This document shows positions 1 to 5,261 of a stretch of DNA of 5,823 bases, piece by piece. A program made the translations under genes and the position numbers. This DNA is from an uncultured Sphingomonadales bacterium (lineage in GTDB: Bacteria > Pseudomonadota > Alphaproteobacteria > Sphingomonadales > Sphingomonadaceae): the NCBI GenBank assembly GCA_903868655.1, contig CAIPWG010000239.1, forward strand, positions 1 through 5,823, in the 5' to 3' direction. How positions within the stretch are numbered: position 1 is the stretch's first letter; the number at the start of each line of letters is the position of its first letter. The notes under the pieces were generated by a model. That model did no database searches, was not told where the DNA came from, and worked only from the letters and a program-made list of their open reading frames with translations.

Positions 1-79
1 CGTCCGCCCAGGATCCGTCGCCTTGCCAGGCAAATGGGGCGCGATGCGCTCCCAAACCGCGTCACTCAGTTCCTGTCGA
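1..79 (-). mobile_element. Truncated inverted copy of the same IS427-type element (internal orfA fragment)
   Basis: These bases are the exact reverse complement of 246-324 inside the intact element, with 79 of 79 positions matching by eye. On the minus strand they encode the transposase orfA from its third residue onward. The start codon, the Shine-Dalgarno sequence and the element's outer end (the equivalent of 165-245) are absent. The match stops abruptly at position 79 and host coding sequence follows at once, so this copy does not end at a terminal inverted repeat. It runs off the left edge of the window, so its full extent is unknown. It is either a remnant left by a rearrangement between inverted copies or an assembly chimera. 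The sequence identity is certain; the origin is not. Confidence 0.9.
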
Positions 80-165
80 AATCAATGGAGCCGATCTGGC
101 GTTTCCTGCCAACAGCTTCGGAACGGATTTTGCGGATTTCGGGGGCAATTTTCAGTTCACCCTAG
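80..165 (+). pseudogene. PEP-CTERM protein gene, upstream fragment, cut by IS sequence on both sides
   Basis: Read in the frame with codons starting at 81, 84 and so on, this stretch encodes a run including ADLAFPANSFGTDFADFGG and ending NFQFTL. Its small, polar and aromatic residues resemble the extracellular beta-rich body of secreted PEP-CTERM proteins. It is interrupted at the CTAG target (162-165) by the intact IS. Excising the IS joins it in frame to 1031-1155, which carries the PEP-CTERM anchor. As it stands the frame reads into the IS and stops at TGA 261-263, giving a product without the anchor. The 5' end of the gene, with its start codon and signal peptide, is missing because an inverted IS fragment replaces it at position 79. 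The domain cannot be named from about 29 residues. Confidence 0.8.
162..165. repeat. Target site duplication CTAG, left copy
   Basis: CTAG lies immediately outside the left end and is repeated at 1027-1030 outside the right end. If the element begins with GG instead of G, the duplication is the central TA. The reconstructed target is CCCTAGGG in the interrupted gene. Confidence 0.8.
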
Positions 166-181
166 GTAGTGTTTACATTCA
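165..181 (+). repeat. Left terminal inverted repeat of the IS
   Basis: GGTAGTGTTTACATTCA matches the reverse complement of 1011-1027 at all 17 positions, and similarity ends just inside. Transposase is expected to bind here. Slightly inside, at 185-199, a small hairpin (TTCCC, loop AAAAC, GGGAA) precedes orfA; it could be a binding site or a leader structure, and its role is unknown. Confidence 0.93.
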
Positions 182-226
182 GGATTCCCAAAACGGGAAA
201 AGTCTGATTCAAACTGTTGGCTGGAT

Positions 227-231
227 GGAGG
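227..231 (+). promoter_or_regulatory. Ribosome binding site for orfA
   Basis: GGAGG lies 9 nt before the ATG at 241-243 and decides the orfA start. An out-of-frame ATG at 237 opens only a nine-codon frame and ends at the TGA at 261. Confidence 0.65.
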
Positions 232-240
232 TCGGCATGG

Positions 241-630
241 ATGGATCGACAGGAACTGAGTGACGCGGTTTGGGAGCGCATCGCGCCCCATTTGCCTGGC
301 AAGGCGACGGATCCTGGGCGGACGGGGCGTGACAACCGCCTGTTTGTCGAAGCGATCCTGTGGCTGGCCCGTTCTGGCGCGCATTGGCGTGTCCTACCCA
401 AGGAGTTTGGCCGGTGGCACACAGTTTACCAGCGGTTCAACCGGTGGTGCCGCAGCGGGGTCTGGGAGAATCTTTTCAAGGCCTTGAGCGATGATGCCGA
501 CTTTGAATACATTCTCGTGGACAGCACCATCGTGCGTGCACATCAGCACAGTGCTGGCGCCCCAAAAAAAGCGATCGATCCGAAGAACGGTTTGAAGCTC
601 ACGCGTTGGGACGGTCAAAAGGCGGCCTGA
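241..630 (+). CDS. IS5-family transposase, orfA (N-terminal part)
   Basis: OrfA is 129 residues and carries the N-terminal DNA-binding region and the first catalytic residue of the IS transposase. The first 60 residues (MDRQELSDAVWERIAPHLPG, then the RDNRLFVEAILWLARSGAHWR block) match the conserved IS5-family insertion domain with its helix-turn-helix. The first catalytic Asp is D94 in ILVDSTIVRAHQH. The ATG at 241 is preceded by GGAGG; a TTG at 217 in the same frame is less likely. After residue 110 (the lysine pair encoded by the A7 run) the remaining 19 residues do not look like transposase and end at TGA 628-630, as expected for a frame left behind by a -1 shift. Alone it would lack two of the three catalytic acids and might act as an inhibitor, as described for some other IS elements; that is inference. 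Confidence 0.92.
   Translation: MDRQELSDAVWERIAPHLPGKATDPGRTGRDNRLFVEAILWLARSGAHWRVLPKEFGRWHTVYQRFNRWCRSGVWENLFKALSDDADFEYILVDSTIVRAHQHSAGAPKKAIDPKNGLKLTRWDGQKAA
564..570 (+). promoter_or_regulatory. Programmed -1 frameshift slippery site (A7)
   Basis: Seven consecutive A residues lie in phase A-AAA-AAA relative to orfA (codons CCA AAA AAA GCG). A -1 slip here moves ribosomes into the orfB frame with no stop codon before the conserved HALGRSKGGLSTKVHA block. The resulting fused protein is 257 residues, the usual size for this transposase type. No strong downstream stem-loop or upstream internal Shine-Dalgarno stimulator is obvious. Confidence 0.75.
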
Positions 631-1013
631 GCACCAAGGTTCATGCCGCCACTGATGCGCTTGGCAACCCCGTTCGCTTCATCCTGACGGGTGGGGAACG
701 CAATGACATCACCCAAATTGAAGCCCTGCTTGATGGCCTGACGGCAAGCCATGTGCTGGCGGACAAGGGCTATGACGGCCAGCGAGCCATGGACGCCATC
801 GCCGGGGCAGGCGCGAAACCCGTCGTTCCGCGCCGAACTACAACAGCCCAATGGCGGGGTTTCGATGCCGCACTCTACAAGGATCGCAACCTGATCGAAC
901 GCTTCTTCAGTAAGATCAAACACTTCCGACGTATCGCAACACGCTACGACAAACTCGCCAGAAACTACGCGGGCTTCCTCAATCTCGTCGCAGCACTCAA
1001 ATGTTGTGCTTGA
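570..1013 (+). CDS. IS5-family transposase, orfB (C-terminal catalytic part, made by -1 frameshift)
   Basis: OrfB supplies the rest of the DDE catalytic domain, 147 residues after the frameshift. In the fused 257-residue protein the acidic triad is D94 (orfA), D175 in VLADKGYDGQ and E220 in DRNLIERFFSKIKHFRRIATRYDK, the Y-(2)-R-(3)-E-(6)-K-type signature of IS4/IS5-class enzymes. The frame has no good ATG near its beginning. The first near-cognate start is TTG at 606 with no convincing ribosome binding site, and conserved sequence already lies upstream of it, so frameshifting is the better explanation than independent initiation. The stop codon TGA at 1011-1013 is the innermost part of the right terminal repeat, so coding sequence and transposon end overlap. 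No internal stop or missing catalytic residue is seen. Confidence 0.9.
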   Translation, partial: SDRSEERFEAHALGRSKGGLSTKVHAATDALGNPVRFILTGGERNDITQIEALLDGLTASHVLADKGYDGQRAMDAIAGAGAKPVVPRRTTTAQWRGFDAALYKDRNLIERFFSKIKHFRRIATRYDKLARNYAGFLNLVAALKCCA

Positions 1014-1027
1014 ATGTAAACACTACC
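1011..1027 (-). repeat. Right terminal inverted repeat of the IS
   Basis: TGAATGTAAACACTACC is the perfect complement of the left end at 165-181. Its first three bases are the orfB stop codon. Confidence 0.93.
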
Positions 1028-1030
1028 TAG
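1027..1030. repeat. Target site duplication CTAG, right copy
   Basis: This is the second copy of the target flanking the element (see 162-165). The following base restores the host reading frame once the element and one copy are removed. Confidence 0.8.
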
Positions 1031-1155
1031 GGGCTGCAACACCGCTTGTTGCGGCAGCGGCGCCAGAGCCTGCGAGCTGGCTGATGCTATTGGCCGGCTT
1101 TGGTTTCGTCGGTTCGGTGTTGCGCAAACGCCGTTGCGGGTTGCGATCTGCCTGA
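1030..1155 (+). pseudogene. PEP-CTERM protein gene, downstream fragment with the sorting tail
   Basis: Continuing the frame of 80-165 after IS excision gives GAATPLVAAAAPEPASW, then a hydrophobic span (LMLLAGFGFVGSVL), a basic cluster (RKRR) and TGA at 1153-1155. This is the tripartite PEP-CTERM signal: PEP motif, membrane helix, arginine-rich end. It resembles the PEPxxWA subtype common in sphingomonads, with leucine in place of the alanine after tryptophan. In this family the tail holds an exported protein for processing by an exosortase-type enzyme and delivery to the outer surface or exopolysaccharide. Cut off by the IS, this piece has no start codon of its own and is probably not translated usefully. 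Confidence 0.88.
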
Positions 1156-1174
1156 CCGACCGGTTCCGATCGCG

Positions 1175-1447
1175 TTACAACGCTGCCCGCAAGAACCAGA
1201 TAATTCCGCTCCATAGAGCGATCGTGGGTATCGCCACGATGCACAGGCGGACCCAGCCAGGAAACTTCTTTTCGCGCTGATCGTATGAGGCATCGTGCGC
1301 GAACAGACCTTGCCGGGCGAAGTTGGCCTCGACCTCGTTGACCAGCTTGTGCACCGGCGACGGGATCGCACGATCGTCGTGTCCTGCTGGCCATGCTAGC
1401 GGCGCATTAACGAATTTGCGAAAAACCTGACGTTTGCTCTGTGCCAT
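1175..1447 (-). CDS. Small single-span membrane protein, function unknown
   Basis: A 90-residue protein with a polar, charged N-terminal part (residues 1-62, including HKLVNEVEANFARQG) and one C-terminal hydrophobic span at about residues 66-86 (VRLCIVAIPTIALWSGIIWFL), ending RAAL. It is probably a tail-anchored or single-pass inner-membrane protein with the N-terminus in the cytoplasm. I do not recognise a family. The ATG at 1447 is chosen because GGGGG lies about 8 nt upstream; a GTG at 1471 in the same frame would add eight residues but has no ribosome binding site. Its stop lies 19 bp from the end of the PEP-CTERM fragment, with which it converges. It lies 91 bp downstream of the DoxX-like gene and could be transcribed with it or from its own promoter. 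Confidence 0.65.
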   Translation of the reverse strand: MAQSKRQVFRKFVNAPLAWPAGHDDRAIPSPVHKLVNEVEANFARQGLFAHDASYDQREKKFPGWVRLCIVAIPTIALWSGIIWFLRAAL

Positions 1448-1538
1448 TACAACCACCCCCGACTCTTTCACGTAATATCACGCGATTGCCTAAGAGTGTC
1501 TTAACCCATTGCAGATTCGACCAAATTGGCGACTGTTT

Positions 1539-1958
1539 TCAGGATCTTTGGCGAGCCCATGGCCAGTCGATCACGGTGCCCGCATACAACGCTGCCCAGA
1601 TCAGCACAGGTTGAAACACCAGCCGTGGCCCGTGATAGGCCCAGCTTAATGTAACCCCGTCGATCGCGACATTTGCGAAGGCATGATGAAAATTCGCCGG
1701 CCAGACGCATAGCGCGTAAGCGGCCAGTCCCCATCCCGCCAGCCAACGCATTGGCGTGATGACAAGTCCAGCCGCACCCAGCAGTTCAGCCACTCCGGTG
1801 GCCAGCACCACTTGATGCGGGTACGGCACCCATGCTGGCACTATCTGCTCGAAGGCATGTGGTGATTTGAGATGCAACAGACCTGCCCCGGCAAAGACAA
1901 CTACCAGGGTCCAGCGCAGTGCAGCGCGAAATGTCTGTGAAGGTGCCGCGGAATCCAT
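1539..1958 (-). CDS. DoxX-like family integral membrane protein
   Basis: A 139-residue membrane protein with about four hydrophobic spans, roughly residues 13-29, 49-67, 70-87 and 111-132. The pattern HLKSPHAFEQIVPAWVPYPHQ, followed by GVAELLGAAGL, RWLAGWGLAAYALCVWPANFHHA and a final hydrophobic stretch, is characteristic of DoxX-like proteins (DoxX/SURF4-type fold). These proteins sit in the inner membrane. Some members are linked to thiosulfate:quinone oxidoreductase or to thiol-stress handling, but most have no proven role and none can be assigned here. The ATG at 1958 has AAAGG 7 nt upstream. The gene starts 82 bp after the metallophosphatase gene ends, with no clear terminator between. 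Length and span count fit the family, so the call is firm at family level only. Confidence 0.85.
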   Translation of the reverse strand: MDSAAPSQTFRAALRWTLVVVFAGAGLLHLKSPHAFEQIVPAWVPYPHQVVLATGVAELLGAAGLVITPMRWLAGWGLAAYALCVWPANFHHAFANVAIDGVTLSWAYHGPRLVFQPVLIWAALYAGTVIDWPWARQRS

Positions 1959-2040
1959 AGCTTAGCCTTTTTGCGAACCGGTCGATGAACCATCATACGA
2001 CCGTTTGCACCGCGCCGGATGCACGGGCTTTGCGCTTGTG

Positions 2041-3384
2041 TTACAGCGTATATTCGCCAAGTTGCTCGCCTTCGGCCGAAAATACCGTTAGCCGCCAGCC
2101 GTGGCTTTGGCGAAGCAGAACCGCATAGCCGAATTTTTCGCCGATCGTAGTCAGTGCAGTCAGTGGTGCAGCGTCATGCTTTTCCGCGGCTTCGCTGAGA
2201 GTGGCAGGCGCAGATGGGATATCTTCCATCGTGCCCGAAAAACCGGTGATGACTTGCGTGGGCCGGTCTGAAAACCGGGCATATTGAAACAGGTGAATGT
2301 GGCCTGCCAGCATGGCGCGGACATGCGGCAGCGGTGGCAAGTCATGGCCTTTGATCGGCTTGCTGCCGATGACAATGCTGCCAGGAGTTTTGTCTTGCCA
2401 CAGCACCGGATTAAACGGGAAATGGGCCGTGACGAACGTATCAGGCGCTTCGCTTGAAAGGCGCGCAATCATGGCAAGGTCGTGATCGACCGCAGCGTTT
2501 ATGGCTGTGTCGCCATGTTTGCCGCTGGCCAGTTCGATCAGGTCGGCGACGACGATTTGCGCGCCACCGCCCAGACTGACCGCGAAAGGTTCGGTGTGAT
2601 CGCCCGTCGGATCATTCGCCGGGTCGCGGCAATCGTTGCCCGGTTGCAGGGCATGGGGATCGAGCAGCCGCCACCAGCCTTGGCCGGCCCGCGCGCATTC
2701 TTCGTGGTTGCCGCGCACCATGATCCATGGCGCTGCTGCCAGCAAAGGCGCGGCGGGATCAAGAAAATCGGCCCGCCAGCCGCGCTCGCCATAGCCCCAC
2801 GGGGTATTGGCGCAGTTTTGCTGATCGGTGGGACACGGGCTTTCGCGATAAAGATAGTCTCCGACATGCAGCACCAGATCGGGGTGTAGGCTGGCTGCAC
2901 GTGCCGCAATCGCGGCAAACGGCCATTGCGCTGTGTTTTGGCAATCCTGCCACGCGTTTTCCGATGCTTTAAGCCGGCAGCCAGTGTCGCCGATCAAGAC
3001 GATCCGATTGATCCGGGGAGCGGGCAAGGGCAGCGCCTGTCCATTAAGCCTGGCGTGTTTTGCTGTGCGCGGCAGGCGCAGTTCGCAAACTCGATGTGTG
3101 AAAGTGGCCGGATCAGCAACCTGGGCCTTGTTGCTGCGTGTAGGCAGGATTTCGGGTGCGGCGCGAAGCGTGCTGACGCGGCGATGGCCGTCGACGCTAA
3201 GTGTCGGGCAGGTTTCAGCACTGGTCAAAATGCGAATGGTGCTGCCGCCATCGGGCGCCATTTCAACCCAGGTTTGCGGGCTGACCCCGGTCGCAACGGA
3301 TGGGATGGGGGCGAGCGCAGCGAGTAACATCAACAGCATCGCCCATAACCAGCGTGATCGGCGCGCCTGGTCAAGCCCTGACAA
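2041..3384 (-). CDS. Exported metallophosphatase of purple-acid-phosphatase type
   Basis: A 447-residue calcineurin-like phosphoesterase, predicted to hydrolyse phosphomonoesters or related bonds in the periplasm or outside the cell. The N-terminus is a signal peptide: basic ARRSR, then a hydrophobic core, with likely cleavage after S-V-A at residue 31. The five purple-acid-phosphatase motifs occur in order: GDTG (132-135), GDYLY (175-179), GNHE (225-228), VTAH (318-321) and GHIH (361-364). They supply the expected metal ligands D133, D176, Y179, N226, H321, H362 and H364. The mature part has eight cysteines, consistent with disulfides in an oxidising compartment. The start is TTG at 3384: the next candidate, ATG at residue 16, would remove the basic part of the signal peptide, and an in-frame stop lies two codons upstream of the TTG. 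No strong ribosome binding site is visible. It follows the small acidic protein gene by 24 bp. Substrate is unknown. Confidence 0.88.
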   Translation of the reverse strand: MSGLDQARRSRWLWAMLLMLLAALAPIPSVATGVSPQTWVEMAPDGGSTIRILTSAETCPTLSVDGHRRVSTLRAAPEILPTRSNKAQVADPATFTHRVCELRLPRTAKHARLNGQALPLPAPRINRIVLIGDTGCRLKASENAWQDCQNTAQWPFAAIAARAASLHPDLVLHVGDYLYRESPCPTDQQNCANTPWGYGERGWRADFLDPAAPLLAAAPWIMVRGNHEECARAGQGWWRLLDPHALQPGNDCRDPANDPTGDHTEPFAVSLGGGAQIVVADLIELASGKHGDTAINAAVDHDLAMIARLSSEAPDTFVTAHFPFNPVLWQDKTPGSIVIGSKPIKGHDLPPLPHVRAMLAGHIHLFQYARFSDRPTQVITGFSGTMEDIPSAPATLSEAAEKHDAAPLTALTTIGEKFGYAVLLRQSHGWRLTVFSAEGEQLGEYTL

Positions 3385-3408
3385 AGCCGATCACGATCTG
3401 GTCACAGA

Positions 3409-3603
3409 TTATTCGACGAGCGGGCGAATCTTGGCAAGCAGGGCCTGAATGCGTTCTGCGGCTTCGCTGAAAGTTTTCACGTCTTCGCGATTGTTGTTGC
3501 CGCGCGCTTCCTTGGCGGATTCAAGGTAGCCTTCCATATCGGCTTCGAGCGCATCCACCAGGATTTCGGCTTCATCTTCGGTCAACGTCAGTTTGATGGC
3601 CAT
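3409..3603 (-). CDS. Small acidic helical protein, function unknown
   Basis: A 64-residue protein, soluble and highly charged, with no signal peptide or membrane span. Its sequence (LTEDEAEILVDALEADMEGY, then SAKEARGNNN and FSEAAERIQALLAKI) predicts two or three amphipathic helices joined by an asparagine-rich turn, which suggests a small helical bundle or partner protein. I recall similar hypothetical proteins in sphingomonads but cannot verify this and assign no function. The ATG at 3603 has AGGA about 12 nt upstream, a slightly long spacing. The gene ends 24 bp before the metallophosphatase start, so the two are probably on one transcript. Low-complexity charge and a sensible start support real coding. 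Confidence 0.75.
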   Translation of the reverse strand: MAIKLTLTEDEAEILVDALEADMEGYLESAKEARGNNNREDVKTFSEAAERIQALLAKIRPLVE

Positions 3604-3634
3604 TGTCGTTTGCAGTCCTGTTGTTGAGTTCCCG

Positions 3635-3652
3635 CCCCATAGTGCGATGGGG
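3635..3652. other. Short perfect hairpin in the hydrolase-to-small-protein gap
   Basis: CCCCAT (3635-3640) and ATGGGG (3647-3652) form a 6-bp stem with a 6-nt loop, 27 nt after the hydrolase stop. No T-run follows on the minus strand, so it is not a typical intrinsic terminator. It may act as an mRNA-end stabiliser or partial terminator, or be chance. Confidence 0.35.
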
Positions 3653-3678
3653 TAAAGTTTGGGAACCGGTTTTTGCGG

Positions 3679-5010
3679 TTACTGGGCTGCGCGGTGAACC
3701 AGCAGCAGACCATCCTGGTGACCACGCCAGAACCCTTTCCACGTGGGATTGCTTCCGCCCTGGCTTTGTGCCGCATAGCCGGGTGCATCGCCTTGCCAAC
3801 CGGGATTGTCCGATTTTTCTGAAGGCACCGCCAAATATGCTGCGCGTGTGGCATCACCTTTGACATGGCTATCAAGGAACGCCGTGATGAAATGCGTGGC
3901 GATGGCGTTGATCCGGTCCTTGCGCCACACCGGATCGGCAAACCAGTCGAAATCCCACAACTGCTTGTGCATTTCGGCGGGCGGCGGATTGGTGCCGATA
4001 TCGTGGCCTGCGCCTGAAAACACCAGCATATGGCGGTCGGCGTGGGTTGCTGCAGCAAAAATCGCTGCCGGTCCTTGCTCATATCCTACGGTGCGGTCAG
4101 CGCTCCCAGCTACCACCAGCAGTGGGGCGCGCAACCTGCTTAGCCCGGTACCATCACGGCCCCACACCGACCATGGTGCGCCGCCTGCGGGTGAAATTGC
4201 CACGATCGCGCGGATGCCCGATACGGTTAGCGCCGCAGCGCGGGCGCCAGAACCGGCATAAGCAGCCACCAGATCAGCGGGCAGGGCTGCGACAACAGGA
4301 CTGGCAGGATCGAGTTTCGCCCCGCCGACTTGCAAGACGCCGTAGCCGCCATAGGAATAGCCGACCAGGCCCATCCGGTCGGTATCGACCAGTTTGCCCA
4401 GCAACCCCCCGCGTAGCGCGGTGATGCATCCAATGATATCCAGTGGCCGGGTCAGCAATCCGGCGGGCGATTTCGCGCGGTCCCAGATCGGCGGGTCGCG
4501 ATGCTCTGGCGCAACCACTACATAACCTTTGGTGGCAAGGTTTTCGCCAAGCCAGCTCAGCATCACCGGATCGTTGTTGTAACCATGACTCAGCACAATC
4601 AGGGGATAGTGCTCGCCTGCTGCTGGGGCATCGGCCAACGCAATGCCAGCCACCGTGAACGGCGCATCGGGGTGACCCGGTTCACCGGTCAGGCTGGCGG
4701 AATATGTTACCGGGGCGGCACCTGGCGCGCGTTTGGCCGGATACCATATACGCATATGCAGAATGCGGTCGGCATGGATTTCACGCCCGGCGATCAGCGA
4801 TGCCAGCGGATCGACCCGATCGTGCAGCGCGATAACCCGTTGCATCATGCCAGCGGCATCGGCGCCGGTCGCGGCCAGTTCAGGGGCATCAATATCGGGT
4901 ATGCTGGGTGCGCGACTGTCGGCAGGCTCGGCCAAAGTCAGCGCGGGCGTCAGCAACAGAGCGAGCATCAGGCCCGCTCGGGCTATTCTGCGTGCTGGGC
5001 GATCGGTCAT
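3679..5010 (-). CDS. Exported alpha/beta hydrolase (dienelactone-hydrolase / PAF-acetylhydrolase-like)
   Basis: A 443-residue serine hydrolase, expected to cleave an ester or similar bond outside the cytoplasm. It begins with a signal peptide (basic RPARRIARAG, hydrophobic LMLALLL, likely cleavage after T-L-A at residue 27). The alpha/beta-hydrolase core shows the oxyanion strand IVLSHGYNN (138-146), the nucleophile elbow GYSYGG (217-222, S219), the acid D305 in VVAGSADRTV and the base H336 in FSGAGHD. A short C-terminal extension after about residue 385 ends in WKGFWRGHQDGLLLVH, an arrangement seen in related bacterial lipase-like hydrolases. ATG at 5010 is preferred because GAGGA lies 6 nt upstream; a TTG at 5040 in frame has no such site. 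It is the first gene of the minus-strand group and is followed 75 bp later by the small acidic protein gene. The real substrate is not deducible. Confidence 0.88.
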   Translation of the reverse strand: MTDRPARRIARAGLMLALLLTPALTLAEPADSRAPSIPDIDAPELAATGADAAGMMQRVIALHDRVDPLASLIAGREIHADRILHMRIWYPAKRAPGAAPVTYSASLTGEPGHPDAPFTVAGIALADAPAAGEHYPLIVLSHGYNNDPVMLSWLGENLATKGYVVVAPEHRDPPIWDRAKSPAGLLTRPLDIIGCITALRGGLLGKLVDTDRMGLVGYSYGGYGVLQVGGAKLDPASPVVAALPADLVAAYAGSGARAAALTVSGIRAIVAISPAGGAPWSVWGRDGTGLSRLRAPLLVVAGSADRTVGYEQGPAAIFAAATHADRHMLVFSGAGHDIGTNPPPAEMHKQLWDFDWFADPVWRKDRINAIATHFITAFLDSHVKGDATRAAYLAVPSEKSDNPGWQGDAPGYAAQSQGGSNPTWKGFWRGHQDGLLLVHRAAQ

Positions 5011-5193
5011 CGGACATCCTCGTTTGCTGGGTACCGGCAAGGAAACGCGGCCTGTTACCGGGTGTGCCGGGCGAACGTTACCGTTATCGTGGAATCCGCC
5101 ATCACGCTACCGGTGAACCGCAGCCGCTGACCGTGGCCAATCCGGGTTCGTTTGGACTTCGCGTGGCAACACCATCCGGGCGCAGACGCAGTC

Positions 5194-5222
5194 TTGACCG
5201 TTGGTTAACCATACCCATCAAT
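5194..5222 (+). promoter_or_regulatory. Weak candidate promoter for the GtrA-like gene
   Basis: TTGACC at 5194-5199 is a good -35 element, followed after 17 nt by ATCAAT at 5217-5222, a poor -10 (3 of 6). The CtrA-like half-site at 5205-5212 lies in the spacer. The position, about 95 nt before the start codon, is reasonable. It could easily be chance. Confidence 0.3.
5205..5212 (+). promoter_or_regulatory. CtrA-like half-site TTAACCAT
   Basis: TTAACCAT matches the half-site described for the alphaproteobacterial cell-cycle regulator CtrA. It is part of the palindrome GGTTAACC (5203-5210), so a TTAACC also reads on the minus strand. Function is inferred from the motif alone. Confidence 0.35.
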
Positions 5223-5246
5223 TATTTCGGTCTCGCAGCCTACGCA

Positions 5247-5261
5247 TTAACCCGGATTTAG
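5247..5261 (+). promoter_or_regulatory. Near-consensus CtrA box (TTAA-N7-TTAG)
   Basis: TTAACCCGGATTTAG fits the CtrA consensus TTAA-N7-TTAA at 7 of 8 fixed positions with the exact 7-nt spacing. It ends 57 nt before the GtrA-like start codon. Together with the half-site at 5205-5212 it suggests cell-cycle control, unproven. Confidence 0.4.

Larger units (their letters stand above)
165..1027 (+). mobile_element. Complete IS5-family insertion sequence, IS427-type organisation
   Basis: The element is bounded by 17-bp perfect terminal inverted repeats, GGTAGTGTTTACATTCA at the left and its complement at the right. Inside are two overlapping frames, orfA and orfB, which together form a DDE transposase. 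The two-frame layout, the length of about 0.86 kb and insertion at a CTAG/TA target are typical of the IS427 group. Because the target is the palindrome CCCTAGGG, the exact boundary is ambiguous: 165-1027 with a TA duplication, or 166-1026 with a CTAG duplication. Both give the same empty site. The element lies in the same orientation as the gene it interrupts. Nothing appears damaged, so it is probably mobile. The subgroup is assigned from organisation and motifs, not a database match. Confidence 0.93.

Noticed and set aside
1..263. Continuous plus-strand frame from base 3 to TGA 263 as a possible fusion gene
   Set aside because: It is open by chance through antisense IS sequence and has no in-frame ATG before the host fragment; only 80-165 resembles real protein.
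157..618. Minus-strand frames within the IS element
   Set aside because: They are antisense to orfA and carry no domain; similar IS elements code on one strand only.
1023..1394. Minus-strand frames of 94-123 codons over the PEP-CTERM tail and the small membrane protein gene
   Set aside because: They conflict with the clear PEP-CTERM sorting signal on the plus strand and with the better-supported small membrane protein frame.
1491..1503. Inverted repeat TAAGA-GTG-TCTTA downstream of the DoxX-like gene
   Set aside because: The stem is only five AT-rich pairs with a 3-nt loop and no T-run; too weak for a terminator or operator call.
1501..1746. 81-codon minus-strand frame overlapping the DoxX-like gene
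   Set aside because: It sits inside the DoxX-like coding region in another frame and has no family features.
2926..3448. Long open frames on the plus strand opposite the phosphatase gene (up to 171 codons)
   Set aside because: They lie antisense to a gene with clear catalytic motifs, have no recognisable domain or good ribosome binding site, and are explained by GC-rich codon bias.
4501..5261. Plus-strand frames across the hydrolase 5' end and intergenic region (209 and 117 codons)
   Set aside because: They overlap the hydrolase coding sequence antisense, have no motif and no credible start; composition is arginine- and glycine-rich as expected for shadow frames.
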